Of a stretch of DNA of 56,549 nt, positions 35,085-43,545 are shown piece by piece. Position numbers and translations under genes: made by a program. Source of the DNA: Bordetella parapertussis (lineage in GTDB: Bacteria > Pseudomonadota > Gammaproteobacteria > Burkholderiales > SG8-41); NCBI GenBank assembly GCA_945906815.1, contig CAMDRT010000031.1:1-56549 (forward strand), in the 5' to 3' direction. Below the pieces are notes generated by a model. That model did no database searches, was not told where the DNA came from, and worked only from the letters and a program-made list of their open reading frames with translations. Within the stretch, counting starts at the first letter, position 1. Each line of letters begins with the position of its first letter.

Positions 35085-35609
35085 ATGATTTTCAACAGCC
35101 AGAGCGGCCTGATGGGCCCAGGCGACAGCACCCGCGAAGCCGCCTGGGCGCAGTGGTACCTCGAACACTTGCGCATCATGGCCACCGTGCCCGGCGTGTT
35201 TTCAGCGCAGCGCTTTATCACCACACACCCCGCGCATCCGCCGTCGCTGGCGATGTATGGTGTGGCTTCGGCAGAGGTATTCAAGGGCGAGTACTATCTG
35301 AGCGTGCGCGGCATGGGTGTATGGCAGGCGTTGATCGACCGCCAGTGGTATCGCCGCAATCTGTTTGACGGGTTGGCTGTGGCACCGGTGGTGAGCGAAG
35401 ATCAAGTGCTGTTGGTTGCGGATCGTGCTGCGCCGGAGGTTGCGCCGGCTTTCACCTGGCTCAAGGTGGCAGGCATAGATCGTTCAACGCCCTATCGCGG
35501 CATAGCCGTCATGAATAAGAACGCAGTGCCTGCATTGCCGGAAGATGTGGCTATCTACACGCCGGCATCCAAGCCCTACGTGAATGCGCTGGAGAAAAAT
35601 AATCAATGA
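35085..35609 (+). CDS. Dimeric alpha/beta-barrel-like protein, unknown function
   Basis: 174 residues with no signal peptide. The N-terminal part (WAQWYLEHLRIMATVPGVFSAQRF) resembles the first helix and strand of dimeric ferredoxin-like alpha/beta barrel proteins of the EthD/DUF type. I do not recognise a specific family. The stop overlaps the next start by 4 bp (ATGA), coupling it to the Bug receptor, and it follows the isomerase-family gene by 16 bp. Confidence 0.7.
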   Translation: MIFNSQSGLMGPGDSTREAAWAQWYLEHLRIMATVPGVFSAQRFITTHPAHPPSLAMYGVASAEVFKGEYYLSVRGMGVWQALIDRQWYRRNLFDGLAVAPVVSEDQVLLVADRAAPEVAPAFTWLKVAGIDRSTPYRGIAVMNKNAVPALPEDVAIYTPASKPYVNALEKNNQ

Positions 35610-36580
35610 AAACGATAGCTTGCCGTTGCATTGCCATGGCAATGGCGTTGGGCGTGTGGTGTGCGGCTGGCGCTCAGGCCCAGACCTGGCCCGCCAAAAC
35701 CATACGCTGGATCGTGCCATGGCCGCCGGGCGGCGGCGCGGATGTGCTGTCGCGCATATTGCAGCCGTCGCTAGCCGAAGCGTTGGGCCAGCCCATCGTT
35801 ATCGACAATCGCGGCGGCGCGGCGGGTAACATCGGCGCGGAGATCGCCGCGAAGTCGCCGCCCGACGGCTACACCATCCTGTTCGCGTATTCGGGCACGC
35901 ACACGGTGAATCTGCATATCTACCGCAAGATGCCGTTCAGGGAGAGCGACTTCGCGCCGATTATCTGGAATGCCTCGGTGCCGCAGGTAGTGGTGGTGCA
36001 TCCATCGCTGCCGGTCAGGACGGCGAAGGATATAGTCGCGCTGGCCAAATCAAAGCCCGACCAGTTTACCTACGGCTCCAGTGGCAACGGCGCGATCAAC
36101 CATCTGGCGGGCGCGTTGTTTGCCTCGATGACCGGCGCGCCGCTGACCCATGTGCCCTACAAGGGCGGCGCTCCGGCAGCGATCGCGCTGATGGGCGGTG
36201 AAATCGCCATGATTTTCGGTGAGCCAGCCACCATCGTGCAGCACATCAAATCCGGCAAAATGAAAGCCATCGCGGTGACCAGCGGCAAGCGCGCGCTAGC
36301 GTTGCCCGATTTGCCGACGTTGCAGGAAGCCGGCATCAAGGGCTTTGACGTAACCTCATGGAATGGCATGCTGGCACCCGCGGCAACGCCACCTGACATC
36401 CTCAAGCGCCTGAACGCGGAGTTCAACCGCATTATCAGCACGCCGGAAATGAAAAAACGCATGATCGAAAACGGTTACGAACCGGTGGGCGGCACGCCGG
36501 AGAAATTCGGCGATTTCATACGCGCGGAAATCGCCAGGTGGGCGCCGGTGGTGAAGGCAGCGAATATACGCGTGGACTAA
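35606..36580 (+). CDS. Bug/TctC-type periplasmic solute-binding protein
   Basis: 324 residues. A Sec signal peptide ending AGAQAQ precedes the mature start TWPAKTIRWIVPWPPGGGAD. The family blocks VIDNRGGAAGNIGAEIAAKS, PDQFTYGSSGNG, LTHVPYKGG and LPTLQEAGIKGFDVTSWNGM are all present. Bug proteins bind carboxylates in the periplasm and normally feed a TctAB permease; none is encoded in the window. Overlap with the upstream gene and 10 bp to the next gene indicate one operon with the isomerase-family enzyme, which may act on the imported ligand. Confidence 0.93.
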   Translation: MKTIACRCIAMAMALGVWCAAGAQAQTWPAKTIRWIVPWPPGGGADVLSRILQPSLAEALGQPIVIDNRGGAAGNIGAEIAAKSPPDGYTILFAYSGTHTVNLHIYRKMPFRESDFAPIIWNASVPQVVVVHPSLPVRTAKDIVALAKSKPDQFTYGSSGNGAINHLAGALFASMTGAPLTHVPYKGGAPAAIALMGGEIAMIFGEPATIVQHIKSGKMKAIAVTSGKRALALPDLPTLQEAGIKGFDVTSWNGMLAPAATPPDILKRLNAEFNRIISTPEMKKRMIENGYEPVGGTPEKFGDFIRAEIARWAPVVKAANIRVD

Positions 36581-36590
36581 GGAGAACAAA

Positions 36591-37223
36591 ATGGCAAAAG
36601 GACTACTGGTTGCCGGTTTCAACTACGGCGGGGTGGATGTCGGCGAATTCAACGATTGGTATGACACCGAGCACCTGCCGGAACGCCATCGCTGCAAGGG
36701 CTTCATCAACGGCGTGCGCTGGGAGAGCGTGGATGATCCCAAGGTGGCGATTGCGACGTACGATCTGGAGTCGCATGCGGTGCTGCACAGCGCGCCGTAT
36801 GAGGCCATCGCGCGCGACAACCTGTCGCCGTGGAGCAAGCGCGTGACCTCCAGGCTGCAACGCCTGTTGCGGATCGAAGGCGAGCAACTGGCACCTGGCG
36901 ATCAAGTCATGCGCGGCACCACCAACTATCTGATGATTAACGCCTGCAATTTGAAGCCGGACGCGATAGCCGAAGTCCAGCGCTGGTATCGCGAGGAACA
37001 CATCCCGCGTCTGGGCGCAGTAGCGGGCTGTGTGTCGGCCCGGCATTTTTTCTCGCACTCCGGCACGCACAACAGCATCGGGATTTATGAGCTTGAGCGC
37101 GCTGAAATCTGTGCCTCAGAGGTGTGGAAAGAGGCCGCGATTACGCCTTGGACGATACGCATGCGCCCACATTTAACCGACCAGTTGCGCGTGGTACTGA
37201 AACGCTATCAGCGCGCGGCGTAA
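36591..37223 (+). CDS. Tandem dimeric alpha/beta-barrel domain protein
   Basis: 210 residues made of two related ferredoxin-like halves. The first carries EFNDWYDTEHLPERHRCKGF (from about residue 20) and the second EVQRWYREEHIPRLGAVAGC (from about 130). Both keep W-Y-x3-E-H-[LI]-P-R, found in small cofactor-free oxygenases, decarboxylases and EthD-like proteins. The duplicated motif suggests an internal fusion. A strong aaggag ribosome-binding site precedes it, and it follows the Bug gene by 10 bp. A cytoplasmic enzyme in catabolism is likely but the reaction is unknown. Confidence 0.75.
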   Translation: MAKGLLVAGFNYGGVDVGEFNDWYDTEHLPERHRCKGFINGVRWESVDDPKVAIATYDLESHAVLHSAPYEAIARDNLSPWSKRVTSRLQRLLRIEGEQLAPGDQVMRGTTNYLMINACNLKPDAIAEVQRWYREEHIPRLGAVAGCVSARHFFSHSGTHNSIGIYELERAEICASEVWKEAAITPWTIRMRPHLTDQLRVVLKRYQRAA

Positions 37224-37347
37224 ACCCGAAAAAACGCAGCGCTGCACACCGAGTGCGGTCAACCGGGTGTACAGCAACTGCGTTTGATGCACACGCCCGG
37301 AAATCCGGGTGATGCCATCTACATGTAGCACCATGAAAGGAAACAGC

Positions 37348-37614
37348 ATGAACAAGATTTTGTCCGCGTTGTCCGCAGCCCTGTTCGCAGCGATCACGCT
37401 CAGCGCTGCCGCGCAGGCGCCCTCCGCACCGATAGCCCCGGCGCAACCGGCGCCCCCCGCTGCCGCGCCCGCCACAGGCGAAAAGGCCAAAGCCAACACC
37501 CCGAAAGCGGAAAAAAGCAAAGCTAAAAAAGGCGCCAAGAAAGCGAAAAAATCCAAGGGTGCCGCCAAGAAAAAAGCCAGCAAGGCTGATCCATCCGCGC
37601 CAGCAGCAAAATAA
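37348..37614 (+). CDS. Exported Lys/Ala-rich histone-H1-like protein
   Basis: 88 residues from the ATG at 37348, preceded by aaagga; a longer frame from 37309 is unlikely. The N-terminal ILSALSAALFAAITLSAAAQ is a Sec signal peptide. The mature part is Ala/Pro-rich (APSAPIAPAQPAPPAAAP) and then very Lys-rich with KAKKGAKKAKKSKG-type repeats. It looks like the basic tail of histone H1 or AlgP, but with a signal peptide. A periplasmic polyanion- or wall-binding role is possible. Function unknown. Confidence 0.7.
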   Translation: MNKILSALSAALFAAITLSAAAQAPSAPIAPAQPAPPAAAPATGEKAKANTPKAEKSKAKKGAKKAKKSKGAAKKKASKADPSAPAAK

Positions 37615-37635
37615 TCAGCCTCAAATTCAAAGATC

Positions 37636-38610
37636 ATGAAAAAAAAATATGGGGGTTTTGCCGCCGCGATCTGCTTGAGTGCCACTTTATGGCCTGCGGT
37701 GAGCGGCGCGCAAACGTTTCCCACCCGCCCGATACGCTGGCTGGTGCCGGTACCGGCGGGGGCCACCACCGATATCGTTACACGCATCGTGGCACAGAAA
37801 ATGAGCGAGGCCTTCGGCCAGCAAGTGGTGGTGGATAACCGCCCCGGCGGGGTGATGATTATCGCCACCGATCTGGTGGCCAAAGCATTGCCCGATGGCC
37901 ACACCATAGCAACCCTGCTCACCCCAACCGCGGTGAATCCGTATGTGCTGAAAAATCTGCCGTACAACACCGAGCGTGACCTGCAGGCGGTAAGCCAAAT
38001 GGTCGCGGTGCCGGGCGTGATGACCATGAACCCTGGCGTGCCCGCCAGCAACCTGAAAGAAGTGATCGCGCTCGCCCGGGCAAAGCCCGGCACCTTGAAC
38101 TACGGCTCGCCCGGGCAACTGACCTCGGGCCACCTGTCGATGGAGTTGCTGAAGCTGAACGCCGGCATCAACATCCAGCACATCCCGTATAAAGGCGGCG
38201 CGCCGGCGATTGCCGACATGATCGGCGGGCAGATTCAGTTTCTGATCAGCGGTCCGCCGGGCGTGTTGCCGCACATCAACGGCGGTCGGCTGAAAGCGAT
38301 AGCTACGACCTCCGCCAAACGTTCGCCGGGACTGCCGAACACGCCGACCTTCATCGAATCGGGCGTGCCTAACTTCGACACCGCCGAGTGGTATGGCGTG
38401 TTCGCGCCCGCCCACGTGCCCAAGCCCATACTCAACAAACTCGCCGGCGAGATCGCGCGCATCGTCAAACTCCCCGATGTGGCGGAGAAGTTGTCCGCGC
38501 AAGGCGCAATTCCGGTGGGCAGCAACGCTGAAGCGTTTGCACGCTTTGTCAAAGCGGAGATGAATTTGTGGGGGAATGTGGCACAGAAGCTTGGCATGAA
38601 GCCGGATTGA
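37636..38610 (+). CDS. Bug/TctC-type periplasmic solute-binding protein
   Basis: 324 residues. A basic N terminus and hydrophobic signal end at VSGAQ; the mature protein starts TFPTRPIRWLVPVPAGATTD. VVDNRPGGVMIIATDLVAKA, PGTLNYGSPGQL, IQHIPYKGGAPAI and TPTFIESGVPNFDTAEWYGV follow the family plan. The glycine-rich ligand loop is PAGATTD where the usual version is PPGGxxD, which may alter ligand choice. It ends 1 bp before the FrsA-like hydrolase gene, so receptor and hydrolase are probably used on the same substrate. Confidence 0.93.
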   Translation: MKKKYGGFAAAICLSATLWPAVSGAQTFPTRPIRWLVPVPAGATTDIVTRIVAQKMSEAFGQQVVVDNRPGGVMIIATDLVAKALPDGHTIATLLTPTAVNPYVLKNLPYNTERDLQAVSQMVAVPGVMTMNPGVPASNLKEVIALARAKPGTLNYGSPGQLTSGHLSMELLKLNAGINIQHIPYKGGAPAIADMIGGQIQFLISGPPGVLPHINGGRLKAIATTSAKRSPGLPNTPTFIESGVPNFDTAEWYGVFAPAHVPKPILNKLAGEIARIVKLPDVAEKLSAQGAIPVGSNAEAFARFVKAEMNLWGNVAQKLGMKPD

Positions 38611-38611
38611 G

Positions 38612-39784
38612 ATGATGCGGGAACCGCTGATGGAACCGTCGCACACCGTTATACGTGAGCGCCCGCTGCACGAGGTGAAGGCGGAAATCACGCGGCGTGC
38701 TGGCCATCTGAATCCGCTCGACGGCATACGCGCCGAGGACGCCGAGCGCATAGCGCAAGCGCTGACTAGCCTCGATCGCGATGAGTGGGCACGCGCGTGG
38801 TCCCGATTTGGATTCGAGTACGAGCGCCAGGGCGACGCGCTGGAAAAAAGCGGTGACCACAAAAATCAATGCCGCGAACTCTACGAACTGGCGTTTCACT
38901 ATTTTCGCGTGGGCCGTTATCCCTGCGCCGGATCAGAGGGGCAGGCGCAGGCGTACCGCGATTCGGTGCGGGTGTTCCGCAAGGCCGCGCGCTACTTTGA
39001 TCCGCCGCTGGAAATCATCGAGATACGGTTTGGTGACAGTACGCTGACCGGTTATTTGCAGATTCCAGCCGGAGTGCATAAGCCGCCGGTCGTCATGCAC
39101 TGGGGCGGCGTCGACGGCTGGAAGGAAGATCGCCAGCGCGCTCATGCACGCTTGAATCGTGCCGGCATCGCGGGCTTCGCCATCGACATGCCAGGCACGG
39201 GCGAGAGCCCGGTGTTGTTCACAGATGCCGTTGCGACACGCACGTTTTCGGCGCTGATCGATTATTTGTTGAAGCGCAGCGATATCGATGCCACGCGTTT
39301 AGGCGTGTGGGGCGGCAGCTACGGCGGCTATTGGGCAGCCAAGCTCGCGTATGTGGAAGCGCAGCGCCTGAAAGCCGCGGTGTTCCATGGCAGCAATGTG
39401 CATTACGGCTTTCAGGAAGACTGGCTGCGACCCGCACTCACCGAAAAAGCCGCGGCCGCGATCTTCGGCCCGCTCGGACTGTTTCAGGCGCGCAGCAAAG
39501 CGATGGGCGTCAAGTCGCTGGAAGAGTTTCTGCGCGTGGCGCCCGCGCTGTCGCTCAAACAACAGGGATTGCTGGACCAGCCGTCGGCACCGCTACTCTG
39601 CGTGAACGGCAAGCTGGACGATCAGGCGCCGGTGGAAGATATCTACCTGCTGATGGAGCACGGCAACCCCAAGGAAGCGCGCATTTATCCGCAGGGCGGC
39701 CACATGGGACGCGGCGGCGGCGTGAAGGATGAAGAGATCGCTGACATGATCACCGCGTGGTTAAAGCTGCGACTGGCGCAGTAG
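38612..39784 (+). CDS. FrsA-like / pseudooxynicotine-hydrolase-like alpha/beta hydrolase
   Basis: 390 residues. A long helical N-terminal part (about 1-125) precedes an alpha/beta-hydrolase domain starting IRFGDSTLTGYLQIP. The nucleophile is Ser236 in GGSYGGYWAAK, with the acid probably in NGKLDDQAP and the His in PQGGHMGRGG. Other visible elements are VVMHWGGVDGWKED and AIDMPGTGESP. This layout is that of FrsA-type esterases and of 2,6-dihydroxypseudooxynicotine C-C hydrolase. A second ATG lies one codon in. It follows the Bug gene by one base. Whether it cleaves an ester or a C-C bond is not readable from the sequence. Confidence 0.85.
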   Translation: MMREPLMEPSHTVIRERPLHEVKAEITRRAGHLNPLDGIRAEDAERIAQALTSLDRDEWARAWSRFGFEYERQGDALEKSGDHKNQCRELYELAFHYFRVGRYPCAGSEGQAQAYRDSVRVFRKAARYFDPPLEIIEIRFGDSTLTGYLQIPAGVHKPPVVMHWGGVDGWKEDRQRAHARLNRAGIAGFAIDMPGTGESPVLFTDAVATRTFSALIDYLLKRSDIDATRLGVWGGSYGGYWAAKLAYVEAQRLKAAVFHGSNVHYGFQEDWLRPALTEKAAAAIFGPLGLFQARSKAMGVKSLEEFLRVAPALSLKQQGLLDQPSAPLLCVNGKLDDQAPVEDIYLLMEHGNPKEARIYPQGGHMGRGGGVKDEEIADMITAWLKLRLAQ

Positions 39785-39789
39785 CTCAC

Positions 39790-39912
39790 GTAGGTTGGGC
39801 TGAGCTTGCGAAGCCCAACACCCACGCTAAAATCCACTGCGCAAAATTGCGGGTTGTAATTGGCGTGTGTCAGTTGCGGGTCGTTGGGCTTCGCGCGCTC
39901 AGCCCAACCTAC
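39790..39912. repeat. Inverted pair of gttgggct-type repeats
   Basis: Arms at 39790-39819 and 39883-39912 are reverse complements at 28 of 30 positions. Each arm is itself a hairpin with the stem gttgggct/agcccaac. They fill most of the gap between the hydrolase and the luciferase-like gene. The word gtaggttgggct is a familiar dispersed repeat of proteobacterial genomes. A further dispersed-looking word (tctgtgtgtcctctgtggc) follows at about 39919. Confidence 0.8.
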
Positions 39913-39969
39913 AAAAACTCTGTGTGTCCTCTGTGGCTGATATTTTGGTTTCTAATTCAGGGATAGGTT

Positions 39970-41046
39970 ATGAAATTCAGCAACTTCCTTTTCCCTGCGT
40001 CTATGGACGCGAACAAAGACCAGCAGATCATCAGCGAAACGCTGCGCGAGGCGCAACTCTGCGATGCGCTCGGCATGGATATGTTGTGGCTGGCGGAACA
40101 CCATTTTGACGGTATCTGCGCCTATGTGGATCCGGTGACGTTTGCCGCCGCGCTGGCGGCATGCACACAACACATCCACATCGGCTTTGCGGTGGCGCAA
40201 ATGTCGCTGCATCACCCGATACGCATGGCCGAGCAAATGGCGCTGATCGACAACATCAGCAAAGGCCGCCTGGTGGTCGGGCTGGGACGCGGCACCGCGT
40301 ACAACATCTATGACTATCAGGGGTACGGCATTGATCCCAAGGAAGCCTACGAGCGCCTGATCGAAGCCGAAGACATCATGATCAAGGCCTGGACCACCGA
40401 GAACTATGTGCACAAGGGCAAATACTGGGATATCAAGCTACCGCTGCTGCGCCCGCGGCCTTACACCAAGCCGCACCCGGCTATCGTGCGCGCGTGCTCG
40501 GGCGAAGCAGCGATGCTCGGCATGGCGCGCGAAGGGCGCCCGTTCCTGATGAATATTCAGTCGAACCAAGTGACGCAACAGCGCATGGATTTATACCGCA
40601 AGACCCTGCGTGAATCCGGCTACGATGAGGCCACGGTTGCGCGCAACGTGGATAACACTTGGGTGTGGCGCAATATTTTTGTCGGCGAAACCGATGCCGA
40701 GGCCGCACGTATTGCGATGCCAGCATGGGAAACGCAGCAGGCATTTCGCGAAGCCATGCGCAAGAAGGTCTACGCTGAGCAGGGCTTGATGCTCAAGGCC
40801 GAAGCGGTGACCCCGGCGCGCAACCAGCAGCCGCATTCGCTATTGTGCGGCTCCCCGGATACGGTGGCTGCAGCGATCGCGGAAATTGACAAAATCGGCG
40901 TCGGCGGATTGATACTGGTGTTTAGGCTGGGGTCGATGCCGATTGAAGTGGCCGAGCACAGCATCAAGCTGTTTATGCAAAAGGTCGCACCGCAGTTTCA
41001 GCGTAAGGCGCCGCCGGATTATCTGCGAGGTCTGGCACGACAATAA
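39970..41046 (+). CDS. Luciferase-like (LLM) flavin-dependent monooxygenase
   Basis: 358 residues. The TIM-barrel features are DMLWLAEHHFDGICAYVDP, IHIGFAVAQMSLHHPIRMAE, ISKGRLVVGLGRGTAYNIYD and the C-terminal LLCGSPDTVAAAIAEI. There is no signal peptide. Such enzymes use reduced FMN and oxygen to oxidise or desulfonate organic substrates in the cytoplasm. It is convergent with the MFS gene. A related but clearly distinct copy lies at 42434 on the other side of that gene. Confidence 0.9.
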   Translation: MKFSNFLFPASMDANKDQQIISETLREAQLCDALGMDMLWLAEHHFDGICAYVDPVTFAAALAACTQHIHIGFAVAQMSLHHPIRMAEQMALIDNISKGRLVVGLGRGTAYNIYDYQGYGIDPKEAYERLIEAEDIMIKAWTTENYVHKGKYWDIKLPLLRPRPYTKPHPAIVRACSGEAAMLGMAREGRPFLMNIQSNQVTQQRMDLYRKTLRESGYDEATVARNVDNTWVWRNIFVGETDAEAARIAMPAWETQQAFREAMRKKVYAEQGLMLKAEAVTPARNQQPHSLLCGSPDTVAAAIAEIDKIGVGGLILVFRLGSMPIEVAEHSIKLFMQKVAPQFQRKAPPDYLRGLARQ

Positions 41047-41077
41047 GGCGTATCGCCCGCTGTTGCCGCTGCTGTTG

Positions 41078-42319
41078 CTATGCTGCAACCGCAGGCTCGT
41101 CCGGCAGCAGCAATATAATGGCCGCCTTCAACGCAGCGATGCCGGCCATGATCCACAGCGCGTGGGAAAAACCGATGTGTTTCACCATCGGGCCCAGCAT
41201 CCACACCGCCGCTGAACTGAATCCAAACGCCACCGTGAGACGCATGCCTGCCACACGCGAGCGCAGCCGGTCATCCACATAGCGTACGATCATCGCATCG
41301 GTGAACGGGACCGCGCCGAACACAAACACCATCACCGCCAGCAGTGCCACGAACAGCCACCAGTGTTGCGTGTGGGCGGCAATGATCAGCAGCGGAATCT
41401 GAATCACCGATATCCACAGTTGCAGCGCCTTGAAGGGCATGCAGTCAATTAACCTGCCCACCACGATTTGCGCGATCGAGGCGATCGCATAGATGAGGGC
41501 AAGCATGACGCCGAGCAGCGCCGGGTCTTCAATCACCCCGCGAAAGCGTTCCGACAGCAACTGCCCATTGCCATTGGTGGTGAAGTTGAACAATATGGTG
41601 CTCACTGCCGCCGCAGAGGTCATCACCGCAAAAGCGCGCGCCATCATCGCGGGCGTCAGCTTGACTTGCGCTTTGCCGTTTTTGCGTTTGGCCGGTGCTT
41701 CGGCCTCTTTCGGGCAGGTCATCGCAAACACAATGCCGCACGCGATGGCGATCATGCCGGGCACCACAAACGCTGTGCGCCAGCCTATCCACTTCACCAG
41801 GAAACCGGTGATCAGCGCGGCCACTGCAATGCCAAGATTTCCCACCAGGCCGTTGAATCCGATTACCGCACCCGGATTGGGCACATTCTGCACCAGCATC
41901 GGAATACCGACAGGGTGATAAATCGCCGCGAACGCGCCCAGCAGCGTGAGTGCAGCTGCGAGTTGCCACGCGTTTTGCGTCAGTGCCACCAGCAGCGCCG
42001 CCACGCCTATACCGATGAAGAAAATGATCATCATGATGCGGCGGCCCCACAGGTCGCCCAGCCGTCCGGCCGGGAGCGCACCGAGTCCAAATAGCACAAA
42101 TGCACCCACGCTGTAAGGCATGAGATCCGTCCAATCACTAAAACCAAATTCAATCGCGATCACCGCCACCGCGGTGGCGAAGATCAACAAAAACATGTGA
42201 TCTATGGCGTGAGCGAGGTTCAGCAGCAGATTGACTATGGGCGGAAAGCCGTTGGGCGGAAAGCCGTTGGGCGGCAATGCGGTGGCGCTGGCCAGAAGTG
42301 TGGGTGTAGGTGTGGTCAT
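41078..42319 (-). CDS. MFS transporter
   Basis: 413 residues from the ATG at 42319; the frame extends to 42463 but that part would cover the promoter of the divergent gene. About twelve hydrophobic helices are visible. The motif between helices 2 and 3 appears as GALPAGRLGDLWGRRIMMI, and a central charged loop (CPKEAEAPAKRKNGKAQVK) splits the two halves. A 15-bp direct duplication at about 42241-42272 encodes PNGFPPNGFPP just before the first helix. It is probably an inner-membrane importer or exporter of a small organic compound. It sits between two luciferase-like oxidoreductase genes, which suggests a shared substrate. Confidence 0.9.
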   Translation of the reverse strand: MTTPTPTLLASATALPPNGFPPNGFPPIVNLLLNLAHAIDHMFLLIFATAVAVIAIEFGFSDWTDLMPYSVGAFVLFGLGALPAGRLGDLWGRRIMMIIFFIGIGVAALLVALTQNAWQLAAALTLLGAFAAIYHPVGIPMLVQNVPNPGAVIGFNGLVGNLGIAVAALITGFLVKWIGWRTAFVVPGMIAIACGIVFAMTCPKEAEAPAKRKNGKAQVKLTPAMMARAFAVMTSAAAVSTILFNFTTNGNGQLLSERFRGVIEDPALLGVMLALIYAIASIAQIVVGRLIDCMPFKALQLWISVIQIPLLIIAAHTQHWWLFVALLAVMVFVFGAVPFTDAMIVRYVDDRLRSRVAGMRLTVAFGFSSAAVWMLGPMVKHIGFSHALWIMAGIAALKAAIILLLPDEPAVAA

Positions 42320-42433
42320 GGTGTTTGCGCTTGGTTTCGCTACAATAGCTTTGGTTTTACGGTAGCACAAACTGCACACACATTGTGGCCGATTATTTTC
42401 ACTGCAATGACGCCACAACAACCAAGGAACACC

Positions 42434-43459
42434 ATGGATATCGGCACCTTTCTGCTCATGCAATCACCCTCGATGCGCTCGTCACAGGAAATTTACGCGC
42501 GCGGCGTCGAGCAGGCGCAGGCCGCCGAAGCGCTGGGGTATCGCAATGTATGGCTGGGCGAGCATCATTTTTCAACCTACGGCTATCTGTCGCGCCCCGC
42601 GCAACTGGCCACCTACATCGCCGCCAAGACCACCACCTTGCGCGTGGGCACGGCGGTCATCGTGGTGCCGCTGCATCATCCGCTGCTGATAGCCGAAGAA
42701 ATTGCAACCCTTGATCTGCTCAGCGGCGGGCGGCTGGATGTCGGTTTCGGGCGCGGCTACCAGAACTACGAATTCGAGCGCTTCGGTCTCGAACTCGACG
42801 CCGCGCGCCATCGCTGGGATGAATCGCTCGATATCATACTCAATTCGTTCAAGGGAAAACCCTTCGCCTACGACGGCAAACACTACCAACTGCCGCAAAC
42901 ATCGGTGTTCCCGCAGCCGCTGCAAACCCCGCATCCGCCGATCTGGATCGTGGCGCAAAGCGCCTACGCGCTCGAAGCAGCGGTGCGCCGCGGCTTTGAT
43001 GTACTCACCGGCGGCTTCGGTGTGACCGTCGATCATCTAGCCACATTCGGCAAAATGTTCGAGGAAGTTGTGGCTAAGGTAAACCTGCCGCGCAAGCCAC
43101 GCGTGGGCGTGCAACGCGCGGTGTACGTCGCCGAAAGCGACGCCGATGCCCTGGACGCGGCCGAACACGCGCGCTGGAACATGCGTGTCACGCTGAGCCT
43201 GCGCAATCACTACGAGCAAGTAGAAAACGGCAAGGCAATACCGGTGATGCCCAAATCCGAACCCAACATCGATGATCTGCTCGAGCGCTACATCATCGTC
43301 GGTTCACCGGACACCTGCATCCGCCAGATCAAGCGCCTGCAAGCGGTAATGGGCATTTCACATTTCAATTGCAGCTTCTGGTTCGGCGACATGGAACAAA
43401 AGCGTGTGCTGCGCTCAATGGAACGCTTTGCCAAGGAAGTGATGCCGGCGCTGGCTTGA
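42434..43459 (+). CDS. Luciferase-like (LLM) flavin-dependent monooxygenase
   Basis: 341 residues from the ATG at 42434, with aagga six bases upstream; the frame is open further upstream but that overlaps the divergent MFS promoter. Signatures are NVWLGEHHFSTYGYLSRPAQ, LRVGTAVIVVPLHHPLLIAE, LSGGRLDVGFGRGYQNYEFE and the C-terminal IIVGSPDTCIRQIKRL. It is a cytoplasmic FMNH2-dependent oxygenase of unknown substrate. It is transcribed divergently from the MFS gene across a 114-bp gap and converges with a Bug gene. Confidence 0.9.
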   Translation: MDIGTFLLMQSPSMRSSQEIYARGVEQAQAAEALGYRNVWLGEHHFSTYGYLSRPAQLATYIAAKTTTLRVGTAVIVVPLHHPLLIAEEIATLDLLSGGRLDVGFGRGYQNYEFERFGLELDAARHRWDESLDIILNSFKGKPFAYDGKHYQLPQTSVFPQPLQTPHPPIWIVAQSAYALEAAVRRGFDVLTGGFGVTVDHLATFGKMFEEVVAKVNLPRKPRVGVQRAVYVAESDADALDAAEHARWNMRVTLSLRNHYEQVENGKAIPVMPKSEPNIDDLLERYIIVGSPDTCIRQIKRLQAVMGISHFNCSFWFGDMEQKRVLRSMERFAKEVMPALA

Positions 43460-43545
43460 GTGGGATTAGCGAGAACGGTATAGCGCCGTGTGGCCTTAGC
43501 TTATATCCCTAAGCCGGAGCAGAATCCGTTCCCCCGCCGCTGCGT

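Noticed and set aside
34133..35284. A 383-codon minus-strand frame over the isomerase-family gene
   Set aside because: It is antisense to a gene with conserved motifs and would also run through the 27-bp palindrome.
37687..38862. A 391-codon minus-strand frame over a Bug gene
   Set aside because: The opposite strand encodes a clear Bug protein with a signal peptide and family motifs; the antisense product is His/Arg-rich noise.
42320..42463. N-terminal extension of the MFS transporter
   Set aside because: It would cover the whole divergent intergenic region and adds Cys-rich sequence unlike any transporter start.
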